Below, in pieces: positions 1 through 10,227 of a stretch of DNA of 64,000 bases. The stretch spans positions 862,721-926,720 of the forward strand of contig CM119271.1 of NCBI GenBank assembly GCA_051294375.1, read 5' to 3'. The first letter of the stretch is position 1; the number at the start of each line of letters is the position of its first letter. Position numbers and translations under genes: made by a program. The DNA is from Paraspadella gotoi (taxonomy: Eukaryota > Chaetognatha). The notes under the pieces were generated by a model, which ran no database searches, was not told where the DNA came from, and saw nothing but the letters and a program-made list of their open reading frames with translations.

Positions 1-154
1 ACCCAATTGCTTACCATTTAAAAAATATAACATAAAAATATTATTTATTTTCTTTTCATTTTGGTTATTTGTTTAAGGTAGAAAATGAATTGTTTATGTA
101 CGAATTTTATTTAGAAATATAAATTTCGCAAAAACGAAATATAATTTTCGCAAA

Positions 155-234
155 AACGAATTGACTTGTGAAACAAATATTTTTACAGACTCTCTTCAAA
201 CTTTATGAAAATATTTGTTTCACAAGCCAATTCG
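155..234. repeat. Short inverted repeat (hairpin)
   Basis: Arms at about 155-181 and 208-234 are near-perfect reverse complements (the CGAATTGRCTTGTGAAACAA region) around a loop of about 26 bases. The right arm runs straight into the hammerhead-like motif at 243. The arrangement suggests the end of a decayed retroelement terminal repeat, but no coding part is present. Confidence 0.55.
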
Positions 235-235
235 T

Positions 236-285
236 TTTCGCGCTGATGAAGGCTTACATTGAAGTCCGAAATTTATGTTTCTTAG
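236..285 (+). ncRNA. Degenerate hammerhead-ribozyme-like motif
   Basis: CTGATGA at 243-249 is followed by a possible stem II (GGCTT pairing with AAGTCC, with one bulged base) and GAAA at 268-271. The segment lines up word for word with the better hammerhead motif at 29796-29830 (both read GCGCTGATGAAGGCT). The downstream ACATGTC cleavage segment is not conserved, so it is probably a dead copy. The family (PLE-associated hammerheads) is known; assignment of this copy is inference. Confidence 0.3.
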
Positions 286-289
286 TAAA

Positions 290-1310
290 AAAAACTCGTA
301 CATCAACAAACAATTCATTTTTTACCTCAAACTTTAAAATTATAAATTTAAATAAATTTAAAACAATTATTATTTATTATAAAATTAAGAAATTTGTATA
401 TTACTTTGCAAACTAAGACTCGACGCGAGAGAGAAAAATTTAAATGACCGCTAGTACCTAAAGTTGGTTGCGGACGTTGAATAGTAAAGTTACCAGGAAA
501 TATAATATTTTAATTAAAAAAAGGTTTATATCCGTGCAATTGTATTTTTTTATTAGATCATTGTAATTATTAAAAAACTTGTGTGACTTGCCTATTGATT
601 TTTTTTTTGAAGCCTTGCAAATCGGAACTTTGAAGTTAAAGCGACGATTCCTGTGGTAATAATACAATCAATTAAAGCTGGTCATCAATGATAAATTTCC
701 TGAAAGAGGAATAACTTTGGTAATGAACAATATACAGGGTTGTAACCTAAAGTTTTAAAATAATATTCGGTTGTAGCCTCATCGTTTCTGTACCTCTCTC
801 TCTTTCTCTCCCTCTCTCTCTCTATCTTTTAGGATTTAAGTATTTCGTGTTTTAATTAATTCCACAATTTAATACGTAAAATAAGTGATATATGTCATTT
901 ATTCTTCCTTTGTAGCAAAGTGAATAAATCGCGCGATACAGAAATCGATAATGAAAACTGTATGATCGAAAATTGATTGAAGCTCCCATTTTTGTGATAA
1001 TGAAAGGACGAAAATAAAAGATCATAATGAAAATGGAAACTTGGAAGGTAATGACGAAAGATTTTTCGGGAGCTCCAAACTCAACTAATTGATCAAATTG
1101 TTCGATTAAACAAACTGATTGATTGATCGATCGGCTCCTCTGCTATAAGTAATACTGTCCAAAAAATGACACACTACATCTTTCAGAATTTAATGGCTTT
1201 TTAGAAAATTTAATTTGGAAAGGCCCTTGATTTAATTTTTAGAGGTCGAGAAGCGGGAAGAACTTGGCACAATGTAGTACTACTATGAGTATGACTAAAC
1301 TCTGACGAAA
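290..1310. other. AT-rich DNA without recognisable gene
   Basis: About 1 kb of AT-rich sequence with a short CT tract near 795-825. The open frames here are short, biased to F/N/K/I and lack domain-like patterns. I see no RNA gene. Confidence 0.6.
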
Positions 1311-1315
1311 AAAGC

Positions 1316-1470
1316 CAGATTTTTAGTCGGTTCTGCTTATCAGCAGATTCCTCACTTTGTCGGTCCGTTGGTCCCACCCAAAAATCTTGTCGGTAAATCA
1401 TTATTATCATATCGGAACATCGAATTATGATAAATTACGCAAAAAAATGATGACTGTCCGTCCGTCCCCC
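1316..1470 (+). repeat. Dispersed repeat family R1, forward copy
   Basis: Begins TTTTTAGTCGG, contains CAGCAGATTCC and the GTCGGTCCGTTGGTCCCACC word, and continues to a run of A followed by GTCCGTCCGTCC. The same sequence occurs inverted at 3330-3512 and 19575-19706, and forward at 19205-19330. Degenerate forward copies lie at 45812-45910 and 60005-60110. It behaves like the terminal module of a non-autonomous transposable element. Confidence 0.6.
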
Positions 1471-1614
1471 CTTAGCGTTAAACTCCAATTACTCGTGATT
1501 GGATGGATGGATTCGAATTAAATTTTGTGTGGGGTAGGAAAGTGTGTGATTGAGCTGGATATAAAATTTTGATGGAATCGTGCGAGTGGAAATAAGTTTA
1601 AATGGAAAAAACAA

Positions 1615-1690
1615 AGTCATATTTATATATTTATTTATATATTTATATATATATTATATATATATTTATATATATATATTTATTTTCATA
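1615..1690. repeat. TA-rich tract
   Basis: Degenerate (TATATTTA)n low-complexity sequence. The flanking text (about 1500-1620) recurs near 19330-19440, so the tract lies inside the same dispersed repeat. Confidence 0.6.
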
Positions 1691-1877
1691 TTTATCAAAA
1701 ATTGGATAAATAAATTGAATTGAAATTTTGTGTGTTGGTAGGAAAGTATGTAATTAAGCAGAAAAGACAATTTTTATGGTATCGTCGAAGTGGAAAAGAG
1801 TTTTAATTAGAAAACCAAAAGAAACATTTATATGAATTTTTAAAAAAATTATCTCTCTGACTCTCTCTGATTGATTG

Positions 1878-2425
1878 ATGGACCAAATTATGCCAGTTGA
1901 CCAAATTATGTCAGTTGACCAAATTATGCCCGTTGATCAAATTATGTCAGTTGACCAAATTATGCCAGTTGACCAAATTATAAGCTGGTTGAACAAATTA
2001 TGCTAGTTGACCAAATTACGTCAATTGACCAAATTATGCCAGTTGACCAAATTATGCTCATTTATCAAATTATGTCAGTTGACCAAATTATACCACTTGA
2101 CCAAATTATGACAGTTGAACAAATTAAGCCAGTTGACCAAATTACGCCAATTGACCAAATTATGCCAGTTTACCAAATTATACCAGTTGTCCAAATTATG
2201 CCATTTGCTCAAATTACGCCAGTTGACCACATTTTGCAAGTTGACCAAATTAAAAATTGTGTTAGTTGACCAAATTATGCCTGACCAAATAATACAAGTT
2301 GATTAAATTATCCAATTTGATTAAATTATGCATGTTGATCAAATTATACCATTTGACCAAATTATGCAAAATTAGTAAATTATGCAAAATTATCAAATTA
2401 TGAAGTTGACCAAATTATAGAAGTA
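1878..2425 (+). repeat. 18-bp minisatellite, TTGACCAAATTATGCCAG
   Basis: About 28 tandem units of roughly 18 bp with point changes. Because the period is a multiple of three, the array stays open in several frames and gives a false periodic protein (VDQIMP repeats). Related units occur at 5048-5090 and, inverted, at 19020-19205, next to other R1 sequence, so the array is an internal part of a dispersed element. Confidence 0.85.
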
Positions 2426-2429
2426 GGTA

Positions 2430-2710
2430 TTGGCACAGCGACTGGTAATGATTGATAGACTAATTTATAGGTTTTTTCATAGATTTATTAAGAAGTCTGT
2501 TATGATTTTTATGTTACGATTTGTTATAATCTGTAAAAATCACAAATTGAAAGTCAGAAGAAAATTTTGTGATTTATCATCGGATTAGCTTATTTCCGCT
2601 AAATTATCGTTGGCAGATCCGACAACTTAGCAGTTAAGAGGGACGGAGCGCTTAACTCTCCTGTAATACGGTGTTACAGCCTGATCCGAAGTTCAGGGAC
2701 AGCTTATATT
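2430..2710 (+). repeat. Tail module of the dispersed repeat
   Basis: The text from TATTGGCACAGCGACTGG to GGCAGATCCGACA recurs at 5090-5500. The part after about 2650 (CCTGATCCGAAGTTCAGGG) matches, inverted, the body of the SINE at 3640-3720. Noncoding. Confidence 0.5.
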
Positions 2711-3329
2711 GAACGGTTCTGTCACTAACTCACTAACAAATATTACTGTCTCTTCAGTCGCCTAATATTACCTAATTTTACTTTTATTAAACATTGCGAA
2801 AATTCTTTCTTTTCGTTGTGTTTCGAAAACAAGTTTGAGATAAAGACGAAGTCTTTTACAACAACGACAAGTTTTAATTAAACGGACATGTTTCGGCTTT
2901 GACAAACCATACCCAACATTCAAATAAGCCCTACTAATCTACCATCCCACTCAACAATTATAAAGTTCTTGTTTTATAATGAACAAGGTCTACCCTACGC
3001 GGCAGCAGTAGGAATCGCTTAGCTGTACAGCGCCGCCGCTTTGCTGCAGCTGGCGTCGGCGTTCGGAAAAGACTCGTCCAAGATTTGGTTTAACTGGAAG
3101 AGAGCCGTTTTCTTGGATTTACCAACGATTAGCCTTCATTTTTATATTTACGTATATATAAACAAGTTTGAGCAAACAATGTAGGATCTGCCCACGATCA
3201 TCGGTAATTAATTAATTAATAATAAAATAATTAATTAGGCAAGTAATTAATTACTTTGATTCCAAATGTTTGTTTTTAGGTCTTTTCGTCACTTACCACG
3301 ACAAAAGCAATGAGTAATTGGTGTTTTTT

Positions 3330-3512
3330 GCTAAGGTGGGACGAATAGACAGACGGACGGACGGACATCATTTTTTTTGCATAATTTATCATAATTCAAT
3401 GTTTTGACGTGATTTAAGTGAGTGCCCGACAAGATTGAGGTGGCGGACCGACGGACCGACAAAGTGAATTATAGAGTCGGGATCTGCTGATAAGCAAATC
3501 CGACTAAAAAAT
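3330..3512 (-). repeat. Dispersed repeat family R1, inverted copy
   Basis: Reverse complement of the R1 module at 1316-1470, ending GCAAATCCGACTAAAAAAT. With the forward copy at 1316 it brackets about 2.2 kb, which could be one composite element. Confidence 0.55.
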
Positions 3513-3639
3513 ATTATTCTGATTTGGTAAGCTTAATAAGATACAACAAAAATAGCCTAGATTTGACTAGTTTGAATAAAGACGAAAAGTTAGCCAAATT
3601 TGACTGAAAACTGTGGAAGAGGATGCCGTCCATTTCTCA

Positions 3640-3792
3640 CAAAGTCCCGAACTTCGGATTAGGCTGTAGTTCATCACCACAGGTGGATTAGATGCCCCGT
3701 CCCGCTTTTACTTGTGTGAATCAGCAGGGGGCGAACCCGAGCCCTTTGGGATTCTCGGGGTGTGAAACACTACCGCTACAAGACCAAGATTT
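3640..3792 (-). repeat. tRNA-derived SINE fragment
   Basis: On the minus strand the segment reads TAGCGGTAGTG (A-box-like, about 3768-3780) and GGGTTCGCCCCC (B-box-like, 3727-3738), at tRNA-like spacing. A body of about 80 bp follows, part of which is repeated near 2650-2700. This is the plan of a pol III SINE with a tRNA head. The parent tRNA is not certain; a functional tRNA gene is unlikely because the acceptor stem is not paired. Confidence 0.45.
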
Positions 3793-4039
3793 AACAAAGT
3801 TTGACCCAAATCAAAGACATAGTTTAGTTTGACTGAATACCAAGATTTTGACAAATTTTACTGGAGATCAAGATCTATGAGTTTGACTGAAGACTAGGGT
3901 TTTGCAAAGTTTGACTGGATACCAATATTTATCCTAGTTTTAATTCAACATTTGGCGACGACGAATAATTTGACAGGTGGTCGAGTTTCGATTCTGCGAC
4001 CGGAAGATAAACATCATCGTTGCCAATGTTGACGTCGAA

Positions 4040-4142
4040 GAGAGATAGAGAGAGAGAGAGATAAGTTTCCATGGAGACGCCCGTTAAGTCTTCCAGCTAT
4101 CTCTCGAGTTGGTCTCTCTCTCTGTCTCTCTCTCTCTCTTTA
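4040..4142. repeat. GA and CT microsatellites
   Basis: A short (GA)n near 4040-4062 and a (CT)n near 4108-4140, about 50 bases apart, could pair as a hairpin. Confidence 0.7.
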
Positions 4143-4144
4143 TG

Positions 4145-5040
4145 GTAATGGGTCTTTTCTCAAAACGAATACAGTACCGGAAACCTAAAATGTCGTAAGT
4201 CTGTACATGTAATAACTTTTCCATTTATAGGATAAATGGCTTTAGGATTTTATAGGAAGTTATCTAGATTTCTGGCTATTGCCCATTTTAGCAATTTTTC
4301 AAATAAATAATCCTAAACCACTTAAAAATTTAGTCCAATTTTTTTTAAAAAACTTGCATAGCTCTAATATATTTTGATATTTTTTCTTAAAATTTTGCTA
4401 ACTTGTACTCAAGAGGGTTTGTAAACTTCTATAGAAATATTGTTACTATAAAAAAATTTTTTGCCATTTTTATCAGTGCTGATATTTTAGATGGGTCATT
4501 TTTTCAATGATGCATAACTTCTTTATTTGTGAATATTATGGTTCTAAATTTTAGTTATTGGTGGGCAATACATATAAATTTCAGTCTTTTAAAATTTTTT
4601 TTGGCACAGGTCAAAATTTTTTTTACAAATTTCAATTGTCAATCCTGCTAAAAATATTATTGCAAATATTGTTATTCTTTATTAATTGCCTAATTAATTA
4701 ATTAACTTGAATTAATTAATAAATTAATTACCGCTAATGATCGTGGTCAGATCCGACATTGTTTGCTCAAACTTGTTCTTCCTACTAAGAGGTTTTGTCT
4801 ATTACTTTCTTTACTATGACAATTTTCCATTTACTTTCTATTGAAATTTGCTCCTCTGTCCGCACCCACTTGATCTTCACTTGCATTGCTTTACACAAAA
4901 TTTTTATATGTTTTAGTCTTAAATAACCAGATGGCAGTACAAACAAAGGAGCATTTTTTAACAACAAAATAGCAATAAAATTTAGTTTAAATATTTCTAC
5001 TCGAGGTTTTAATTTTTTTTTCCGAAACAAAAGAAGTTTC
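4145..5040. other. AT-rich noncoding sequence
   Basis: Apart from the inverted-repeat arm at 4690-4780, nothing recognisable. An open frame on the minus strand (4785-5090) has no domain-like pattern and ends in the minisatellite words. Confidence 0.5.
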
Positions 5041-5044
5041 ATTA

Positions 5045-5520
5045 AATTTTGCATGTTGACCAAATTATGCAAAATTACCAAATTATGCAAGTTGGTATTG
5101 GCGCAGCTACTGGTAATTGATAAATCAATTGATTTATAGATTTCTTCATAGATTTATTAAGAAGTTGGTTATTATTTAATATGAAATTGGTACAACCAAT
5201 AGAAAAATTATCCATTCATTTAATAAATAAGCTATCTTGCCCCTGACTTTGGACAGGCTTTGGTGGTTTAAGGCCTCCATCACTCTTACAAGATAATGAC
5301 ATAGCAGGTCCCTGCAAGCTTTCAATCAAGACTCTCTCAGTCTCGTTTATTCACTCCCAGAGCACCTGGCTTCCCTATCAATGTTACTTTATGACTTTAT
5401 GTTACGATTTGTTTTGATCTTAAATTGAAAGTCAGAAAAAATTACCGTGATTTATCATTGGATTAGCTTATTACCGCTTAAATATCGTAGGCAGATCCAA
5501 CTTTGTTTGCTCAAACTTGT
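5045..5520 (+). repeat. Second copy of minisatellite-plus-tail repeat
   Basis: Three degenerate CCAAATTATGC units lead into the same tail as at 2430-2640. About 230 bp of unrelated sequence (5180-5390) interrupts the tail. It ends GTTTGCTCAAACTTGTT. Confidence 0.55.
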
Positions 5521-5639
5521 TAACTTTCGCTTTTGCCTCTTGAATCTTTTGTTTGTTTTTTTATTTTTCGCCCTCTGTTAGTCGGTCGGTCGGTTAAACT
5601 TAAAATACTCCTTCCACTTCGCCTTTTTCCCGCCATCTC

Positions 5640-5880
5640 GTTTCTCCTTTTCTCTTAGATTATCCTATTTTGTCTTAATCTTTTCCTTTGTTTCCTCATC
5701 CTACCCGTTTTCCTCTTTCTATTCTACCCCCTCTTCCTCTCATTCACTCCCTCTTTTATTCTATTCTTTATATCTCCTCTTCTCCCGCCATTTTCCTCCT
5801 TCTCCTTTATCCCCTCTTCTCTCTCCTCCCGCCATTTCCCCCTCGCTCTTCTCTTCCACTCTTTCTCTTCCCTGGCGCCC
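5640..5880. repeat. Pyrimidine-rich low-complexity tract
   Basis: Irregular CT-rich sequence upstream of the GC-rich E-box patch. It translates to Leu/Pro/Ser/Phe-rich nonsense and is not treated as coding. Confidence 0.6.
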
Positions 5881-6045
5881 GCGTGGCGCTATCTCGGCGC
5901 CGTCAACGCGACACGCAGTTCACGTGACGATGGATCACGTGACACTCTCTCTCTCTCTGGCTCTCTCTCGTCTGCTCTCTCTCTCTCTCTCTCTCTATCA
6001 CGTGACATTCACGACTCTCGACTCACGCTTTCCGCGCCCAGATTT
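5870..6045. promoter_or_regulatory. GC-rich patch with three CACGTG E-boxes
   Basis: CACGTG occurs at 5921-5926, 5936-5941 and 5999-6004. Each sits in a CACGTGAC context, and the second and third in TCACGTGAC, close to the palindromic site of MiT/TFE- and USF-type bHLH-zip factors. The patch is CpG-rich in an AT-rich background. A promoter is a plausible reading; no transcript start is visible. Confidence 0.4.
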
Positions 6046-6096
6046 TTTGTGTGGATTTTTTCCCTTCATTTAATCCGATTCTCTCGCAAGCGACGA

Positions 6097-6097
6097 C

Positions 6098-6178
<81 letters not shown>
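6097..6178. repeat. (CT)n microsatellite
   Basis: About 40 dinucleotide units with one interruption. Confidence 0.9.
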
Positions 6179-6179
<1 letters not shown>

Positions 6180-6180
<1 letters not shown>

Positions 6181-7510
6181 CGATTTCCTTCACCGATTAA
6201 TCTCCCATTTCGTTTTTACTATTTTATTTTATCTTCCCCTTTCTTCATTCTCTCTCTCTTTTTCTTTTTTTACTTTTCTTTTTTTTTCTCAAATTTTCTC
6301 TATCTTTCTTTATTTCTTTTTAAAATTTTCTTCCCGATCATTTTTTTCAATCCTTAATGTTTTCTCTTTTTCCTTTAATTTCTTCCTTAAAGGTTTCCTT
6401 ATTTTTAATTTATTTTCCTTTAATGAAAATTCGTTTTACTGTTTCTTCAGAATTATTAAAGGCCAAATATTTAAGACGTTATTTAAATTTTAAATGCTTT
6501 AATATATAATAAAAAAAGACGTTTTAGCTATATTTTGTTTTGTGATAAAAAGGATGTTAATTTATTTAAAATTAATTATTATAAAACTTTTCTATCTTTA
6601 AGCCTCCTGTCTATAGTTAAAAATTAAAAATTACTTTAATGTTACATATTTCCGATTTTTTATAATAATATGATTCAAAATTTTTATTATATATGTCCTT
6701 ATAAAGGTATATCAAATTTAATGTAAATTATAAGATTTAGTGAGAAAAAGAATTTCTTTAAATATTAAAATCATATAAACATAATATATTTTCATTATAA
6801 TTTATTATTAAATACTCTTTTCTCTTAATAAAAATTTTGAAGTATCAAAAAATAGAAATCACCCTAAAATCACTAAATCACCTTTAAAAAAATCAAATAA
6901 AAAAAAAATCGATAAAAAAAATTTTATGAAGTAAAAATAGAAAGTATTTCAAATTTAATACCCAAACTACAAAAAAATATGTTTTGAACAAAAGTACCAT
7001 AACTATTCTGTTTGGAAAGAAAAAAAAATTGGAATGTTTAGAGATTTACACCCGTAACAAATATAAAGATTTGGTTGTTTTTTTTCATGCCAGTATTTTT
7101 TTTCCTCTCACTGGGCAGACTTTGCACTTGGATGAGGTTTCCTAGTTTCTCTGAACTAATGCAAAATATCGAGGCCTAAAAAAAATTTCATTGACATACG
7201 TGTCGCCTTAAAAAAAAAGTTCCAACTGATTTCACCTTGAGAAACCTTCTTTATTACGACTTTCACGCAATCTAAGATAACCCAAAAGATAATATCAAAA
7301 CGGATAAAAATATTAATCACCATTCAAAAATCTCAAGACCCAAAAAAATCTATTAAATCTGTTAGAAAAAAAAAAAGAAAAGAAAAAAAAAAAGGAATCC
7401 CCTTCGTTTACAATCCAAACCTCGTCAAGCAACGCCACACACGACGCGCTACATTAGGGTGTGCCAAATGCCACATGGTCTTCCAAGCGAAGCCTCAATC
7501 AGCGCCGATA
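6180..7510. other. AT-rich noncoding sequence
   Basis: About 1.3 kb of T-rich then AT-rich DNA with frequent stops in all frames. No repeat, RNA or gene recognised. Confidence 0.6.
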
Positions 7511-7513
<3 letters not shown>

Positions 7514-7566
<53 letters not shown>

Positions 7567-7584
7567 CCTCTCCCTCTCCCTCTC
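7514..7584. repeat. (CT)n microsatellite
   Basis: Pure CT for about 46 bases, then CCCTCT-type units. Confidence 0.9.
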
Positions 7585-7702
7585 CAAAAATGACAGTTTG
7601 ATATTCGTAATTGAAATCCAAAATTCCCAAAATTGAAACGGATCACTGTGTCGAAAAAAAGTCAAAAAGTCACTGTGCCGTTTCGACGAAGATCGTTGCG
7701 GC

Positions 7703-8928
7703 TAGAGTTCCGATAACCGTTAATTTTTTAGGGAAAATTCCGCTTAACCGTTAAAAACTAACATTTTTAACGGTTAACCGTTAAGATCGTTAATTTTATA
7801 AATTTAACTTTAAAATTAAAATATCAAGATTTAAAACAAATAAAGTATTTAATGGTATTTTCTCTTTAACTTGGCTCTTGAATGCGCTGATAAAGACTTG
7901 AAACAGAGAGTCGAACATGTCTATTCTTTTATGTCAAAAAATTGTTGTAACAAACAAATATTTTTGCCAATCTCATAACACAGAACGAAACGAAAGGATA
8001 CCATCAAATTCTAATTCTATATTTTGTTTTCTTTTTCTCTTTGCTTTCTCTTTTTCTTTCCTCTACTTCTTCTATTCCCCATTATTTTATAAGTTGTTAG
8101 TTTCTTAAACGCTTGTTTTCTGTTTTCACGTTTTCATAAAACTATGACCATTGTCATTTGACCAATAAGGTATATAAATATGAATGGTTTAATAGTATTG
8201 ATGAGGACTGGTTCATCTTAATCTCAATTGATACAAAATATTTATGATTCAAGTAAAATATATTTTTCAGGTTTAACCCTTAAAAAAAGATATATCATCA
8301 TTATTCTTTTTTAAGATTCGTTCTTCTTATTATTAATTTTAATTTTTTTAAAATAATTTTTTCTATTTGGTTTTTATATTTCATTTTTTCATTCATTCGG
8401 TTTTATTTCATTTGCTCTTTGTTATTTTATAAAGAGGAACAGAAACACAAGATGTGAGAAAAAGATAAAATAAGAAGATTATTATTTTGTAGCTAAATTG
8501 AATATATATTATTTGCATAAAGGGCAAAAAAACAAGGAAAAAGGGCAAGCTAGCAAAGCGGAAAAAAGGAGAAAAAAGAAAGGGGGAAAGAAAAAGAAAG
8601 GAACAGGAGGAGATAAATAAAGGGAAGGAAAGAATAAGAAAGAGATGAGGATAGAAAAAAAAGGAGAAAATAACAAAGGAAAAAAGCAGGGAAAAATTGG
8701 AGAAGAGAGAGAGGGGTAAAAATATGGTGAGAAGGGGAGAGGAGTATAAGAGAGAACAGAAAAAAAATAAGTTTTTTTTTTAATTTAAAGATTTCATACC
8801 AAAAAATGAAAAAATTCACATTTGAAAATTAACCGAATTTAACCGTTAAAATGAATGTATTAACGGTTAAGTTAAAATAATTTTTAACCGTTAATAACCG
8901 TTAACAGTTAACGGTTATCGGAACACTA
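7703..8928. mobile_element. hAT-type non-autonomous transposon (1226 bp)
   Basis: Left end TAGAGTTCCGATAACCGTTA; the right end, read inward on the other strand, is TAGTGTTCCGATAACCGTTA, so the terminal inverted repeats match at all but one of 20 positions. GTTGCGGC flanks both sides (7695-7702 and 8929-8936), a perfect 8-bp target site duplication. 8-bp duplications are typical of the hAT superfamily (also P elements). Subterminal AACCGTTA words repeat in both orientations, as expected for transposase-binding motifs. The interior is AT- or purine-rich and has no transposase, so it must be mobilised in trans. The intact duplication suggests a fairly recent insertion. Confidence 0.82.
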
Positions 8929-8987
8929 GTTGCGGCCTTTTCGAGGAATCCACTGTGCAGCTCTCGACTACAAATCACTGTGCCACG

Positions 8988-9039
8988 ATGTTGACTTCGC
9001 AACGAGCGTCCAGCGTTGACGATATCATTCCCTTGAGAA
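8988..9039 (+). CDS. Candidate first coding exon of a host gene
   Basis: An ATG at 8988 opens 17 codons (MLTSQRASSVDDIIPLR) and then meets a consensus donor, AGAA|GTAAGT, at 9039/9040. The segment is richer in GC than its flanks. Upstream sequence on both sides of the hAT-type insertion repeats the word ATCACTGTG, so that element appears to sit in the 5' UTR or promoter region. The product is not recognised and no downstream exon could be linked. Confidence 0.35.
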
Positions 9040-9353
9040 GTAAGTCCGGTATAACTTACTAAGATTTAAATTAGATTAGATTTACTTAGATTTAAATCAG
9101 CTAATTAGTATAAACTTTGTATGCATAAAAAACTTTATGTTTAAGCTGCCTAGTGTAGATTATTTTAACGTGAATTGCATATAAATTTGCTTATAATTGA
9201 GTATTAAATTTTAAAAATCTTACACTGATTTTCTGAAACGTGATCGCATATTTCGCTGCCCGTCTTTTTCTTGACTTGTTCTATATTTCTTACCTTTCTC
9301 TCTCTCTCTCTCTCTCTCCTCTCTCTCTTTTTTTTTTTTTTTCTCTCTCTCCC
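9040..9353. other. Putative intron, AT-rich, ending in CT/T tract
   Basis: AT-rich sequence, then (CT)n and poly-T at about 9297-9353. The gypsy element is inserted in this pyrimidine tract; pyrimidine-rich sequence also resumes on its other side at 17639. Confidence 0.5.
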
Positions 9354-9666
9354 CAAATAAGTAAGCAGACAGGGATTTCTAGGCGAAACCAAAGTGGATT
9401 TTATTTCTTCAGAAAATAGACGTTAATACAAAACGGTGTCAATTTTTGGGGCAGAGTGAATCAATACAGTTTCTGGTTCTCTTTTATATCGTTCAATCGG
9501 ATCAGAGGCATGGGTAAAATTTACAGGCGGAAAGAAGCCCATGTGCTCATTGGCCGGTGCCATTTGTTTCTTGGCCAATGACAATGTTCCATTCTTCTCT
9601 TGGTGGCTTTTCTGCTCGCGTCGTTGACCCGATTTCGATTCTACAGTCTTGATTCCTCTGCGATGC
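9354..9666 (-). repeat. 3' LTR of the gypsy element
   Basis: 313 bp; I found no difference from 17326-17638 when reading both. The outer edge meets CTCTCTCCC. The inner edge is followed on the plus strand by TCCCCCCTCTTC, the complement of a polypurine tract. Confidence 0.92.
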
Positions 9667-9667
9667 G

Positions 9668-9679
9668 TCCCCCCTCTTC
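9668..9679 (-). other. Polypurine tract
   Basis: Minus strand GAAGAGGGGGGA lies two bases from the inner edge of the 3' LTR, the expected place for plus-strand DNA priming during reverse transcription. Confidence 0.6.
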
Positions 9680-10227
9680 AGACGACAGCGTACGCGGTCA
9701 GTCGGAAGCTGGAGTTGCGATTGTGAGGGGGACGAAGATCCTGTTCCGTATTTGTTCCAGGCTAAGCGTCTCCGGCTGTTGTGGTGCCCGTCGGGCTGCG
9801 CAGGGCGGCGATGAAACGTATTTCGTAATTTGATTTCGTCATTTTCTCTTCTTTTTTTTTTTTTTTTTTGAGAGAAAGAGATAGAGAGAGAAAGGGATTT
9901 TTTTTTTTTTTATTTATTTGAGAAGAGATATATATATATATTTTTTTTTTTTGCTTCTATTCTTTCAGCTTCGTGTTTCTCGTCGCTTCTTTCAGTTTCG
10001 CGTCACATTTGGTTGCCTTTTGTTGAACCTTATTGTTTTTACGTCTGTCGTATGTCTCGAGAGGTTGAAAGGTTGAAAAGTTGAGGAGTTGAAAGATTGA
10101 AAAGTTGAAAAGTTTATTCGTTGAGAGATTGAACAGTTGAAAGGTTTATCTGTTATCTGAGTAATAAGTCTAAAGGTGAGTTTATTTAAATGAAGTCGCT
10201 TTTCCTGCTTTCTCTGGTTAGTGACTT
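9680..10227 (-). other. Gypsy 3' untranslated region
   Basis: Noncoding sequence between integrase and the 3' LTR. It holds poly-T and GA tracts (9850-9950) and a short-period array of GGTTGAAAAG-like units (10058-10150). No env-like frame seen. Confidence 0.6.

Larger units (their letters stand above)
3160..4780. repeat. 1.6-kb segment bounded by inverted repeats
   Basis: The left end (3160-3256: AACAAGTTTGAGCAAACAAT, GATCTGCC, ACGATCAT, then TAATTAATT) is the reverse complement of the right end (about 4690-4780). Single ends of the same family occur near 2600 and 5450-5520, and a fragment near 19555. Interpreted as a non-autonomous DNA element; no target duplication was resolved. Confidence 0.45.

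Noticed and set aside
1878-2425. CRISPR-like spaced repeats and a periodic VDQIMP protein
   Set aside because: Units are contiguous, degenerate and without unique spacers. It is a eukaryotic minisatellite whose 18-bp period keeps frames open.
7455-7465. TAGGGTGTG as an end of the long-TIR element
   Set aside because: Only nine bases match and the following sequence is unrelated.
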